Positions 8,701-18,472 are shown, counted from the first letter of the stretch. The stretch: DNA of 64,000 bases from JAAYUJ01 sp963698165 (GCA_963698165.1 CAVOPT010000004.1:1097108-1161107); one strand, 5' to 3'. Made by a program: numbers and translations. The notes: generated by a model not told the origin, from the sequence alone.

Positions 8701-9951
8701 ATGGATAAGGCATTGATTCCAGACGGAGTGAGGCGCTGTTCTTTTCCTGTGTTCGCGCTTTGGATCTTGGTGCTTCTCGTGATTCTTGGAGCGGGGGTCA
8801 TGGCCGGGGCCGTGGTCCTGCTGCAGGCTTTGAACGTGACGGGACTCAACGACTATTTCGGTTTCGGCTTCTACATCACCATCGACCTGGCCATCATCGC
8901 GCTGGGAGCAGGAGCGTTCTTTTCCGGATTTCTCTACTACGGGCTCTCTCGGTTTTTTCCGGCCTTCAAGGAGCTCAGCAAGGTCATCAATTTGGCGGTC
9001 ATCATCGGGTTCGTGTGTTACACGGGGGCCATCGTCATACTGATCCTCGAAATCGGGCAGCCGCTCCGCGGCTGGTTCCCTTACTGGCACGCCAACGTCC
9101 ATTCCATGCTGACGGAAGTGATCTTTTGCATCACCTGCTACGCCATCGTTCTGGTCATCGAATATGTGCCGATCATCCTGGAAAACCGCAAGCTGAACCA
9201 GGTCAAGTCACTCCACACCTTCGGGCACTCACTCCATGAACTGATGGCCATATTCGCCCTGACGGGAACCTTCCTCAGCTTCTTCCACCAGGGATCCCTG
9301 GGAGGAGTCGCCGGCGTCCTGTTTGCCCGCCCCTTTGCATTCCGGACCGGCTTCTTCATCTGGCCCTGGACCTTCTTCCTCTTCATCCTTTCGGCCATCG
9401 CTTCCGGCCCCGCCCTCACCGCCTGCGTCTGCCGGATCATCGAGAAGGTGAGCAAGAAGCAGCTGGTTGACAGGAGTGTCTATGAGCTGCTGGCCAAAAT
9501 CGTGGGTGTTCTCCTTTCAGTGTACATCGCCCTGAAGATCATCGACACCCTCTACTGGGCCCTTGTTCTCGCTCCAGGCTTCGGATTCAAGCTCGCCGAT
9601 TTTTACCTGGGCCCCGTGTATGGCTACTGGCTGCTGGCCCTCGAGATCGTCATCTGCGGAGTCATCCCGGCCGCCATCCTTCTCAGCCCGCAGGGCAGGA
9701 AGAGTAACGGGCTGATGTTTGGAGCATTCATTCTGAACATCATCGGTGTCACCGTCAACCGTTACGTCATGACCGTTCAGGCAATTGCCACTCCTGTGAT
9801 GCCGTTTGACCGATGGGAAATTTACATTCCCACCATCTATGAATGGGCGCCAGGATTCGCACTGATTGCCTACTGCGTACTGATCATATCCCTGTCCTAC
9901 CGCTATCTGCCCTTGTTCCCAAGGGAAAAGGAATTGAACCCCATCAGTTAG
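8701..9951 (+). CDS. qrcD: QrcD, NrfD-family integral membrane quinone-reducing subunit
   Basis: 416 residues with about ten predicted transmembrane helices, the usual size of the NrfD/PsrC family. It anchors the complex and contains the menaquinone site; work on Qrc has linked this subunit to electrogenic quinone reduction. The first helix spans about residues 18-42, and helices continue to the C-terminus. It is the last gene of the operon and is followed within 30 bases by a strong intrinsic terminator. The start codon ATG 8701 follows GAGG (GAGGGGTCGAGG). Confidence 0.92.
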   Translation: MDKALIPDGVRRCSFPVFALWILVLLVILGAGVMAGAVVLLQALNVTGLNDYFGFGFYITIDLAIIALGAGAFFSGFLYYGLSRFFPAFKELSKVINLAVIIGFVCYTGAIVILILEIGQPLRGWFPYWHANVHSMLTEVIFCITCYAIVLVIEYVPIILENRKLNQVKSLHTFGHSLHELMAIFALTGTFLSFFHQGSLGGVAGVLFARPFAFRTGFFIWPWTFFLFILSAIASGPALTACVCRIIEKVSKKQLVDRSVYELLAKIVGVLLSVYIALKIIDTLYWALVLAPGFGFKLADFYLGPVYGYWLLALEIVICGVIPAAILLSPQGRKSNGLMFGAFILNIIGVTVNRYVMTVQAIATPVMPFDRWEIYIPTIYEWAPGFALIAYCVLIISLSYRYLPLFPREKELNPIS

Positions 9952-9977
9952 GTGCACTGCAAGTGCTATCGCTGAAT

Positions 9978-10022
9978 GGTGGGCAAGACCGCTAGAGGCG
10001 GCGTTGCCCACCGTTTTTTTTT
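9978..10022 (+). terminator. intrinsic terminator of qrcABCD
   Basis: A perfect 9-bp stem (GGTGGGCAA at 9978-9986 with TTGCCCACC at 10004-10012) encloses a 17-base loop and is followed directly by a run of nine T residues. This is the clearest rho-independent terminator in the window. Confidence 0.92.
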
Positions 10023-10139
10023 GTGGTCGAGCTGTTTGGTGGGCGAGTTGAAGTCCGTGCATAGCCTTGTGGGGCATGTCAATACTCCGCATTCGGCTTC
10101 CGCATTGATGTTAATTGTTTCCGTCTCTTGTGAAAGACG

Positions 10140-12854
10140 ATGATCGGTCGGACGATTTCTCATTACCGGATATTGAAACATCTGGGCAAGGGTGCCATGG
10201 GGGTGGTGTATCTGGCTGAAGACACTCGGCTGAAGCGCCTTCTTGCCATCAAAGTGCTTTCGGAAAGTATCCAAAACGACCGGGTGTCTCTGCAGAGGTT
10301 CAGAATTGAAGCAGAAGCCGCCGCCCGCCTCAACCACCCCAATATTGCCACGATCTACACAGTCGACGAACTGGAGGGACAATTCACCATTGCCATGGAG
10401 TACGTGGAGGGAGAGTCACTCAGAGTGCTCCTTCCGGCCAATGGGCTGGAGCTCCACGTGTTCTTCGACTGGTTCCCTCCCATGGCTGAAGCTTTGGTGC
10501 ACGCCCATGAAAGGGGCGTCATCCATCGTGACATCAAACCTGGAAATATCCTGATCACCAGGGAGAATGTCCCCAAGATCCTGGACTTCGGTATCGCCCG
10601 TATTCTCCGTACGGATACCGGTCATGCTGAAGGGGGGGACCCGGAAGAGGAAAGCCTGACCCAGCTTGGTGCCATAATGGGCACCCCCGCTTACATGTCT
10701 CCAGAACAGGCAGGAGGGATGAAGGTTGGCCCCGGCACCGACATCTTCAGTCTTGGTACAGTGATGTACGAGGCGCTGACAGGGAGAAGGCCCTTCAGGG
10801 GAAAAACAGTCCAGGAGCTCTTAACAAGCGTTTTGAGGGACGAACCGGAGAACATGGCGGCGGTGAGGCCTGAAACACCCTATCTCCTGAAGCATATCGT
10901 CGCCAAGTCCCTGCAGAAGGATCTTAAAAGAAGGTACCAGACAGCCCAGGATTTGCTCAATGACATGTGGGTCGCTAAAGCTGAGTGGAAGAGCCTTCTG
11001 GCTTCCGGACGCAGCCCATGGTCGGTCGACGCGCAGAAAGTTCCGGCAAAGGTGACTGCAGGATGGAAACTGTACGCGCGTATTGCATTGGGAACCTGCC
11101 TCTTGCTTATTGGAATTCTTTGCGGATGGTACTTTTCGGGAAAAGCAGTGAAGGCTCCGGCGCCACTGTACCGCGTTTACAGGATTCCATTGGAGGGAGT
11201 CTCCAGCCCCATAACCGGTGGCGGTTCCTCCATTTCTCCAGATGGTCGCATGATCGCCTACGTTGAGGATGAAAGACTTCGGCTCCTGGATTTCACCACC
11301 GGAGAGTCCACGCAGATCTCCGACGACACGCATGTGGAACAGCAGCCCTTCTGGTCTCCCGACAGCCGTTATGTGGGTTATCTTACGAACATGGGGCGAA
11401 CCATCAGGAAAGCCCCGGTCAGAGGTGTCCAAGGCACGACTGTGTGCGACGTCTCGGCCCTGGGCTATGTGAGTTCGGCTACGTGGGGTGGCCATGGAGA
11501 CATCGTGTTTGACATCTGGGGAGGTGATTGGACTCGCGGAGGAGGACTTCTGCGGGTTCATCAGGACGGGGGGAAACCGGAACCACTTGTGCCGTTTGAC
11601 CTCCAAAGAGGCGAAGGGTATCAGGCACCCCATTATTTGCCTGATGGGAAGGGACTTCTGTTCGTGAAGGTCCAGTCGGATGGTTCATCCGAGCTCCTGT
11701 TAGAGTCCGAGGGATTGCGCCGGAGTCTCTCGAAACGATATGAAGAGCGGATTTTCTATCCTGTTTACTGCCGCTCGGGATACATCCTGTACCAGAAAGG
11801 TTTGGCCAGCGACTATGGGATCTGGGCGGTACCGTTCTCTCTCGCTCGATTGGAGGCCACGGGTGAGGCATTCCCCGTCGCCGGAGACGCTGCCTGGCCC
11901 AGCGTTTCTTCGGACGGAACACTGGCATATGTTTCCGAACCTCTCTACAAGCAGCAACTGGTGACGCTGAATCGTAAAGGACAAATCCTCTCAACAATCG
12001 CCCCCCCTTTGACAGGTGCTCAAATCGGTGGAATTGCTCTTTCGCCCGATCAGACCCGTGTGGCCTTTGATGCATTTGAGAAGGGTTATGAAGACACATG
12101 GCTCGCGGACATGGACCGGGGCACCAAGACCCGCCTGACTTTCAGCGCTTCACGGGATGCCGAGGTGACCTGGTCGCCTGACGGAACTCGGATTGCGTTT
12201 TCTTCGGAAAGGGAAGGGTTGAGCGACATCTTCGTACAGCCCATCTATCCTGGAGCTCCAACAGAACCGCTGGTACAGGGGGGAGTTGACAAGTTCAATC
12301 CAGATTGGTCAAGAGACGGCAGGTTTCTTGCCTATGAAATGGCCACCACTGACACCAAACGTGATCTTTGGTATATTCCCATGGGGCCAGACGGGGAGAA
12401 ACCCGCCAAACCTCTCGCACGGCAAGCGGCCCTTTTCCTGCAAACCCCCTTTGACGAGACCATGCCTCAAATCTCCCCCGACAGTCGGTATCTGGCCTAC
12501 ATGTCCGACATCTCAGGCCGCTGGGAGATATACGTGAGGCCCTTTCCAAATGGCCCCGGGGAATGGCAGATTTCCGTGAGGGGAGGAAAATATCCTCGGT
12601 GGAGTGCCCAGGGAGACGTGCTCTTCTTTGTTGAGGAGGACACACTGATGGCTGCAAAGATCCATGTCAGGCAAGGTTTCAAGGTCGAAGCGCCGGAGGA
12701 GCTTTTCAAATGGAAGCATCTGGGTCTCTACTTCACTCGGCGCTACGACACATGGGCCGACGGCGGGCGTTTCGTCGCGGTTCAAGAGACATCGGAGGGC
12801 AAGCGTTTCATGAATGTCATCGAACACTGGCACATGGCTTACCCATCGAACTGA
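10140..12854 (+). CDS. transmembrane Ser/Thr protein kinase with C-terminal PD40 (TolB-like) propeller
   Basis: 904 residues in two halves. Residues 1-280 form a Hanks-type kinase: glycine loop GKGAMGVVY (about 17-25), VAIK-type lysine in LLAIKVL, catalytic HRDIKPGN (about 129-136), ILDFGIAR (DFG) and GTPAYMSPEQ. All catalytic motifs are intact. A single transmembrane helix lies at about 311-332. The remaining about 570 residues contain repeated PD40/WD40-like blades (SPDGRMIAY, SPDSRYVGY, SPDGTRIAF, SPDSRYLAY), expected to form a periplasmic beta-propeller sensor. It follows the qrc terminator. Its target is unknown. The ATG at 10140 has only a weak GAAAGA upstream, but the glycine loop position supports it. 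Confidence 0.9.
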   Translation: MIGRTISHYRILKHLGKGAMGVVYLAEDTRLKRLLAIKVLSESIQNDRVSLQRFRIEAEAAARLNHPNIATIYTVDELEGQFTIAMEYVEGESLRVLLPANGLELHVFFDWFPPMAEALVHAHERGVIHRDIKPGNILITRENVPKILDFGIARILRTDTGHAEGGDPEEESLTQLGAIMGTPAYMSPEQAGGMKVGPGTDIFSLGTVMYEALTGRRPFRGKTVQELLTSVLRDEPENMAAVRPETPYLLKHIVAKSLQKDLKRRYQTAQDLLNDMWVAKAEWKSLLASGRSPWSVDAQKVPAKVTAGWKLYARIALGTCLLLIGILCGWYFSGKAVKAPAPLYRVYRIPLEGVSSPITGGGSSISPDGRMIAYVEDERLRLLDFTTGESTQISDDTHVEQQPFWSPDSRYVGYLTNMGRTIRKAPVRGVQGTTVCDVSALGYVSSATWGGHGDIVFDIWGGDWTRGGGLLRVHQDGGKPEPLVPFDLQRGEGYQAPHYLPDGKGLLFVKVQSDGSSELLLESEGLRRSLSKRYEERIFYPVYCRSGYILYQKGLASDYGIWAVPFSLARLEATGEAFPVAGDAAWPSVSSDGTLAYVSEPLYKQQLVTLNRKGQILSTIAPPLTGAQIGGIALSPDQTRVAFDAFEKGYEDTWLADMDRGTKTRLTFSASRDAEVTWSPDGTRIAFSSEREGLSDIFVQPIYPGAPTEPLVQGGVDKFNPDWSRDGRFLAYEMATTDTKRDLWYIPMGPDGEKPAKPLARQAALFLQTPFDETMPQISPDSRYLAYMSDISGRWEIYVRPFPNGPGEWQISVRGGKYPRWSAQGDVLFFVEEDTLMAAKIHVRQGFKVEAPEELFKWKHLGLYFTRRYDTWADGGRFVAVQETSEGKRFMNVIEHWHMAYPSN

Positions 12855-12912
12855 ACGGAAGAAGAAAGATTGAACGTTTTTCTGGATGCCCCCTGGGGAG
12901 CCCGACAGGATG

Positions 12913-13010
12913 AGAAGCTTGGAATCCACTGCGGATTGCGATGTGACTGCAGAGATTCCCGACACACGATCTGTTGTCCCAAGGATCTCAGCGTGTTCAG
13001 CGGTTGAAAC
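12913..13010 (+). repeat. dispersed intergenic repeat (copy A)
   Basis: This about 98-bp unit matches 25429-25525 in reverse complement: AGCTTGGAATCCAC, then CAGAGATTC, then ATCTCAGCGTG...CGGTGAAA-like blocks. The type (CACCGCGGAG / CTCAGCGTG) is familiar as an intergenic repeat in deltaproteobacteria. The surrounding 12855-13250 contains no supported gene. Confidence 0.6.
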
Positions 13011-13250
13011 CTTTTCAGAACAAAGAGGCTCCTCTGTGGTTCGCCGAAGCTTTATATCCGCGGATCTTTGCGCTGTGTAGCGCCGTGACCAAGAGAGAAA
13101 TGGGAGAGGAATGGGTTTGTCACTCACCGTCATGTTGAGGCATTCCAATGGCGAACCGGCACAGTGGCTGGAGGTCACCCGTGGGTGGACAGGGCTCGTT
13201 CAGTCATGACGCAAACCGATACGCATCTCGCCTTTGTAGAGGAGAAGACA

Positions 13251-13796
13251 ATGGCAGGGCCTGCTCGAAATTATGTTCTCATTAAGGTTGACGGGAAGAA
13301 CTCAGACTCCGGCAAACCCTTTTCGAAACTACTGAGGGACAACGACATCATCGTCTATGCTCATGAATTCCAGTCGATCAGGACTTATTTCCGAAGGCGC
13401 AGCCACATCAAGATCAACACCAGCCCATACAAGAGCGAAAAAGACAACATCTACGGTGTCTGGGGCACCTACCGAAAAGCCCGCTGGAACAGTACGGAAG
13501 CCTATGACGCCATGGACCTCAGGCACCTCGGCTGGGGGATGGGTAGCTTGGGAAGCCCGGATTTCGCAGGCATTCCCGGAACAGGAATGGCCGGTGACGT
13601 CATCGCCTCCGGATTGCTGCGGGCACTGACAACTCAGCGCTATTTCGTGGCACTGACACAGTACGACTGGGTGCAGCCTTTACACCAGAAGTTCATCTAC
13701 GGTCAGGATCACAGTGAGGTTTTTCTCGTGGCGAGCCCCCCAACCACGTTCGGAGAGGTCTACGACGCAATTATTTTTTCGGTCCGCGTTCCGTGA
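13251..13796 (+). CDS. hypothetical protein, 181 aa
   Basis: I place the start at ATG 13251 because GAGGAG lies 6 bases upstream; the open frame can be extended to 13164 without a better signal. The protein begins MAGPARNYVLIKVDG and has no signal peptide or transmembrane segment. A Gly-rich centre (LGWGMGSLGSPDFAGIPGTGMAG) and a C-terminal strand (VYDAIIFSVRVP) are visible. The family is not recognised. It lies between the kinase and the two-component pair with gaps of about 400 bases on each side, so no functional link is shown. Confidence 0.6.
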   Translation: MAGPARNYVLIKVDGKNSDSGKPFSKLLRDNDIIVYAHEFQSIRTYFRRRSHIKINTSPYKSEKDNIYGVWGTYRKARWNSTEAYDAMDLRHLGWGMGSLGSPDFAGIPGTGMAGDVIASGLLRALTTQRYFVALTQYDWVQPLHQKFIYGQDHSEVFLVASPPTTFGEVYDAIIFSVRVP

Positions 13797-14257
13797 GGGA
13801 GCGTCGGAGGCAGCTCCTCTTTCACCGATTGTCTTGAGCAGAAGATGAAGCCCAAGCAGAACGGCAGAGTGATCCAAAGGGTGAGACAACTCCTTGGAAG
13901 CCTCTGCAAACTGCCCAGCCAGAGCGCTGGAGTCTTGGAGCGGGCAACAGCCCCAACGCCATTCCATATGACTTCGTGATTGATGACATTCAACACATCA
14001 CGGCACTTGTTTGCAGAGGAAGGCTGCCCATCGGAGCTTCCATCAGGAATCATTTCAAGGGGGCGACTGCGGGAAGGTCTGGAATAGGCTCGGTGATGGA
14101 AACTTCCTCATGATAGTCTCTGGAGAGCAGGTCCTCTGGAGATTGTCAAGCAGTTCTCGAGGTCGCTCTCGTCTGTTTTATTCAGCCCGAAACATTGATA
14201 TGCAGGTCGATTGGGTATGACCTTTGCTTTGCATAACCTGGCGGAGGAATCTCCGTT
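13797..14257. other. 461-base gap without a supported gene
   Basis: Short frames exist on both strands but none has a ribosome binding site or recognisable product. A weak hairpin (GAGGGAGC...GCTCCTCTTT, 13795-13821) just after the preceding stop could act as a terminator. The promoter of the two-component operon should lie in the 3' half, but I could not pick a convincing one. Confidence 0.4.
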
Positions 14258-15577
14258 ATGACCACGATATTTCCGACGTATCGGGTCCCATTGGCAGCCA
14301 CTGCCCTTATAGTTGTGGCCTTGGCCTCCTGGGCATGGCAGGACTGGCGGAACTTTGCCGAACACTTAGAAGAAAGGGAGCGCCATCGGGCACTTGCCAT
14401 ATCCAGGATGCTGGCGCGAGCAATTCATTCCCTGGAGGATAATGGGCGCCTGAACCGTGACGAGATCGAAAGCATTCTAGGGCACATTATCGGCGATTCC
14501 CCTTATCGGTTTCTCGTCCTGGAGCAGAATGGCACCCGCATCCTCCAGGCAGGGAATATCCCCCCTGCCCTGGTCTTGCCATCCGCGGAAACAGAGAGCT
14601 TTGCCAATGGCTTCTATCTTTTCAGCCGCAAGGTTCGCTTGCGCAAAGACGATGGATGGAAGTCCCCTTCCATCCATCATTCTGATGCCGGGGATTCTGC
14701 CGGCTTGGGAATCGGCGGTGGAGAACAATTGATTATCCTCGGCGGCGATGTCCGAGACCATGGCTATCCAAAGGCACTCGCACACACGCTGATACCCCTC
14801 GCGACCGCCGTCCTTCTGTTGACTGCAAGCGTTGCTGCCTGGATCATGGTGATTCGAAGCCGTCTTCTGGCCGAACAGCTTAGGAGGGAGCGCGCACACT
14901 CGGCCCACCTGGAGGATCTGGGGCTTGCCGCCGCCGGCCTGGCCCACGAAACGAAAAACCCTCTGGGAATCATCTCGGGGATTGCCCAGCAAATTGCCCG
15001 CAATCCGGAGGTACCGGAGCAGAGCAAAGTCATGCTCGAGACAATAATCGATGAAGTGGACAAGTCAGCATCTCGCCTGGGTCACTTCATGACATTTGCC
15101 AAGCAGCGGGAAATCAATGCGGTGCGGTTGGGTATCCAGGAGCTGACCTCCAGGATAGCCGAAATACTGCAACCCGAGTTTGATGCCGCAGGGGTCACTC
15201 TGGAGATGAACTGCCCTCCCATGACGATCATTTCCGATGAAGGCATGCTGCGGCAAGTCCTTGTCAACCTTCTCCTGAACAGCCTTCAGGCCTCGCCCCA
15301 GGGCAGCAGGGTAGAGGTACGACTGGAACAACATGGGGCACGTGCCAACCTTGTGGTGGCGGACCAGGGGTGCGGCATCTTGCCGGAGTTGCTCCCAGAC
15401 ATCTTCAAGCCCTACGTAGTGGGTAATCCGGATGGGCATGGCTTAGGGTTGGCCATTGTAAAGCGTTTTGTCGAAGACCATGGATGGACGATCAAGGCCG
15501 ACTCTCTACTCCACCGGGGCACAGTCATCACAGTCTCCGGCATTACGCTGCTCCAAGGGCAAAGGGATCAGGGATGA
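14258..15577 (+). CDS. membrane sensor histidine kinase
   Basis: 439 residues; ATG 14258 follows GGAGG. An N-terminal helix (about residues 8-25) and a second helix (about 172-198) enclose a periplasmic sensor region of about 145 residues. The H-box is LAHETKNPLG (His near 229). The ATPase domain has an N-box (VNLLLNSLQAS), G1 (DQGCGI) and G2 (GHGLGLAIV). The family is the NtrB/AtoS-like kinases that partner sigma-54 activators. The stop overlaps the start of the response regulator gene by 4 bases (ATGA), so the two are translationally coupled. The signal is unknown. Confidence 0.92.
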   Translation: MTTIFPTYRVPLAATALIVVALASWAWQDWRNFAEHLEERERHRALAISRMLARAIHSLEDNGRLNRDEIESILGHIIGDSPYRFLVLEQNGTRILQAGNIPPALVLPSAETESFANGFYLFSRKVRLRKDDGWKSPSIHHSDAGDSAGLGIGGGEQLIILGGDVRDHGYPKALAHTLIPLATAVLLLTASVAAWIMVIRSRLLAEQLRRERAHSAHLEDLGLAAAGLAHETKNPLGIISGIAQQIARNPEVPEQSKVMLETIIDEVDKSASRLGHFMTFAKQREINAVRLGIQELTSRIAEILQPEFDAAGVTLEMNCPPMTIISDEGMLRQVLVNLLLNSLQASPQGSRVEVRLEQHGARANLVVADQGCGILPELLPDIFKPYVVGNPDGHGLGLAIVKRFVEDHGWTIKADSLLHRGTVITVSGITLLQGQRDQG

Positions 15578-16914
15578 GCACACGAATCCTCGTCGTTGAC
15601 GATCAAGTGCGGTATCGTGAGTTGTACATGCATGTCCTTGATTCTGCAGGATTCAAGGCTCAGGCAGCAGCGTCTGCGGAGGAGGCCCTTGGCATTATCC
15701 AAAGTCATTTGCCCGCAATGGTGGTGACCGATGTACGTATGCCAGGCGCCAGCGGTATCGAATTGCTTCGCTTGGCGCGCAAAGAACACCCCGGACTCCC
15801 CTTTCTCTTGGTGACAGCTTACGCGGATGTACGCGACGCGGTTAACGCGATGAGACTCGGAGCTGCTGACTACCTGTCAAAGCCGGTTGATCTGGATGAG
15901 TTGCTTGCAGCCGTGCGCGATGCGGTTGGTATCCACACCGATGCGCCGGAGCTGATGGTCCCTCCCGAGGCGCTCAGAGGAATTGTGGCCCAGAGCCCGG
16001 CCATGCGCAGCGTGTTGCGTGACGCCTATCGAGTCGCCGCAAGCGATGCGAATGTATTGCTCACCGGAGAAAGCGGAAGCGGTAAAGAAATAGTAGCCCG
16101 CTTCATCCATCAGAACAGTCCTCGTCGGAATAGGACGATGATCACCGTGAACTGTGCCTCCATCCCGGCTACTCTTCTGGCCGGTGAACTCTTTGGGCAT
16201 GAAAAGGGAGCGTTTACGGGCGCTGTGTCAAGACGCCTGGGGCGGTTTCGTGAGGCCGAGGGCAGCACGCTCTTTCTGGATGAAATCGGTGAATTGCCAC
16301 TCGAATTGCAGCCCGCACTGTTGCGCGCCATTGAGACCAATTACGTCACTCCCCTCGGTAGTGATAAGGAAGTAGAGGTGAACTATCGCCTTCTGGCAGC
16401 GACGAACCGAACCCTCCTGGAAGATGTTGAGTCCGGCCGTTTTCGCCAGGATCTCTACTATCGGATGAACGTCATTGCTGTTGATATTCCACCACTGCGC
16501 GAGCGGATGGAGGATGTTTTGCCACTGGCACAGCATTTCCTGGCTCTGGGACGAAACGAAAGCAAGCGGCTTTCCCGGGCCGCAGCCCAAGCGCTTATGG
16601 CGCATCCATGGCCTGGCAATGTGCGTGAACTGGCCAACGCCATTGAACGCGCATGGCTTCTCTCCCAAACGGACGTGATACTTCCCGAGCATTTCCCGCC
16701 TGCGGTCCGCACGTCAGCTTCCCGATCCATCAACGAGACGCGCGAGCCAGACTCAAGACATCAAGCAGATGTCAAGACGCTCGAAGAGAGCGAGACGGAT
16801 ATCATCCGCCGTGCATTGGAACAAACCGGTGGGAACCGCACGCGGGCTGCAGAGCTCCTGGGGGTTACGCGGCGGGGGCTGATCTACAAGCTGAAGCGTC
16901 TTGGAATCACGTGA
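15574..16914 (+). CDS. sigma-54-dependent response regulator (NtrC family)
   Basis: 446 residues from the ATG that overlaps the kinase stop; an upstream in-frame start at 15484 would lie inside the kinase gene and is rejected. The receiver domain has phospho-acceptor Asp near residue 53 (MVVTDVRMP). The AAA+ domain has Walker A GESGSGKE (about 165), GAFTGA (about 212) for sigma-54 contact, and Walker B FLDEIGE. A C-terminal Fis-type helix-turn-helix (GGNRTRAAELLGVTRRGLIY) binds enhancer DNA. It would activate a sigma-54 promoter in response to the cognate kinase. No target promoter was identified in the neighbourhood. Confidence 0.94.
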   Translation: MSTRILVVDDQVRYRELYMHVLDSAGFKAQAAASAEEALGIIQSHLPAMVVTDVRMPGASGIELLRLARKEHPGLPFLLVTAYADVRDAVNAMRLGAADYLSKPVDLDELLAAVRDAVGIHTDAPELMVPPEALRGIVAQSPAMRSVLRDAYRVAASDANVLLTGESGSGKEIVARFIHQNSPRRNRTMITVNCASIPATLLAGELFGHEKGAFTGAVSRRLGRFREAEGSTLFLDEIGELPLELQPALLRAIETNYVTPLGSDKEVEVNYRLLAATNRTLLEDVESGRFRQDLYYRMNVIAVDIPPLRERMEDVLPLAQHFLALGRNESKRLSRAAAQALMAHPWPGNVRELANAIERAWLLSQTDVILPEHFPPAVRTSASRSINETREPDSRHQADVKTLEESETDIIRRALEQTGGNRTRAAELLGVTRRGLIYKLKRLGIT

Positions 16915-17162
16915 CCTGTGAGTAGTGAAGGGTGAACAGAAACAATGCCTTGCTATGGAGCTCGCTCAACATCACCTGCGGATTTTTGTCTTTAGGTTTC
17001 GGTGTGACCATTTTTCATATGAAAAAATTTCACAGGCCTGAAAGGATTTCACGGTGATTTAAAACCAGACTCGATTGCGAGATGCGGTGCATGGGGGAAA
17101 TGGTGATGAAAGCCGTCTCTAGCGTGGGAGTCATGCTCGAGTTCCCGCTTCTACTGTGCCCG

Positions 17163-17474
17163 TCAGCTTCTATTCTTGTTTTTTCGTATCGTACCATCCC
17201 GCACACTTCCACCTTTACAGGCATGGAGCGTGTAACTCGAGCAGTAATATTTCGTCCTGTTCCATTCTGGTAACTCTTTCAAATAATTGAGAAACTCATT
17301 TTTCAGAAATCCGTGTCTGTTCACTTCACTGGGGCCGATGAAGAGAACATTTCCTTCAATGAAACACGTTCCACTCCTCGCGTCTGCGAAACCTCCGTGG
17401 GCTTTCCACCAGATTTCACCACTGCCCTTCAGAATGATCTCATACTGAGCCAGTCTGTAGGATCTCTCTTCCAT
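17163..17474 (-). CDS. hypothetical protein, 103 aa
   Basis: The ATG at 17474 has GGAGAG 4-5 bases upstream. The protein is soluble, and its core (ILKGSGEIWWKAHGGFADA and CFIEGNVLFIGPSE) looks like beta strands of a small conserved domain. I do not recognise the family. It lies 40 bases downstream of a membrane protein gene on the same strand, and the two probably form an operon. Confidence 0.55.
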   Translation of the reverse strand: MEERSYRLAQYEIILKGSGEIWWKAHGGFADARSGTCFIEGNVLFIGPSEVNRHGFLKNEFLNYLKELPEWNRTKYYCSSYTLHACKGGSVRDGTIRKNKNRS

Positions 17475-17514
17475 TTTCTCTCCATTCCAAAACCCGGGGA
17501 ACAGATCCCAAGGG

Positions 17515-18129
17515 TTAGTCCATGGAAAGGTGACCGATCAACAGCATCGAGATCAGAATCAGAAGAAGCACCGGTTGAGTATGCACCTTGTAAACGTTCC
17601 TGAGAAAGGCCTTTGGACATAGCTTGAACTTCAGGATAATCCCCAATGTAGCGATGACCCCCATGGTCACCAGCCCCCACTCGGGCAGAGCGGTTGACTT
17701 GCACCTCGATAGTGTCCAGTGGAGAATGGCAAGCGCCAGGATCATCGGGTTGAGGATATAGTGGAACCTCATGAGGTATTTTTTCTGAGTGCTGTTGAAC
17801 TTGGAAAGGACGCTGTGTACATCAGGTCCCAAGGGAGCAAACTGCTTCACTGCCCTTACCATGAGACTCAAGGCTACGGTCAGATTTGCCGCTCCGAGGC
17901 TCCAGGCAACAATCTGTCCCGTAGTCTCGTTACCCTCGTCATGTCCTCCCTGTCCAAGGATACCTCGCACCAGCCCATCTCCCTTCTTGCCACCATATTT
18001 GTCATGATGCTTCCCGCCTTCCTTATGGTCATCAGCCATGCAGAAGGGAATGGGCGACAGGAACGCGGTCAGTAGCAGAGAGCACATGAAAAACATGAAG
18101 AGTTTAGTCTTCCTCTCCTTTACGTTCAT
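17515..18129 (-). CDS. membrane protein with signal peptide and His-rich helices, possibly haem-b binding
   Basis: I place the start at ATG 18129 because GAGGTGAGG precedes it directly; the frame extends to 18192 without a better site. Residues 1-30 form a signal peptide (LFMFFMCSLLLTAFL), followed by a His/Lys/Gly-rich periplasmic stretch and four hydrophobic helices. Histidines lie in or at the ends of helices (RFHYILNP, LAILHWTLS, KVHTQPVL, LIGHLS), a pattern like a di-haem cytochrome b561/ferric-reductase bundle. That function is inference only. The neighbouring downstream gene (17163-17474) is likely co-transcribed. Confidence 0.65.
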   Translation of the reverse strand: MNVKERKTKLFMFFMCSLLLTAFLSPIPFCMADDHKEGGKHHDKYGGKKGDGLVRGILGQGGHDEGNETTGQIVAWSLGAANLTVALSLMVRAVKQFAPLGPDVHSVLSKFNSTQKKYLMRFHYILNPMILALAILHWTLSRCKSTALPEWGLVTMGVIATLGIILKFKLCPKAFLRNVYKVHTQPVLLLILISMLLIGHLSMD

Positions 18130-18315
18130 CCTCACCTCACCTCTTAGACCAGATGATAAGGCAGCCTGTTTAGTGTCTCTTTGTGCCGTCAAACTGCGAC
18201 TCGATGGCCTTCACCTGCCTTGTGGGGCCTATCTATATTATTGGGGATGCGGCGCGAATCAAGAAATAGCAAACGCTATGCCATCATGGGGTGCAACTGG
18301 CGTCTGCTGAGTAAA

Positions 18316-18472
18316 GCTCAACACATTACAGTGGCCGATAAGGCGGTCGTCATGCCGGGCTTGACCCGGAATCCAGGAAAAGTCTCCGGATGCCGGCGCC
18401 TGCCCCGGACTCTGATCCGGGGTTCGCCGGCATGACGAGGTGGAACATGGATACCTTTTCATGTGGATCCGT
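18316..18472 (+). repeat. dispersed REP-like repeat, copy 2
   Basis: Second copy of the unit at 1941-2072, about 25 bp longer because the right-hand hairpin arm contains an extra CCCCGG...CCGGGG palindrome. Both hairpins (GCCGGGCTTGACCCGG and GATGCCGG...CCGGCATGAC) are intact. Confidence 0.8.
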
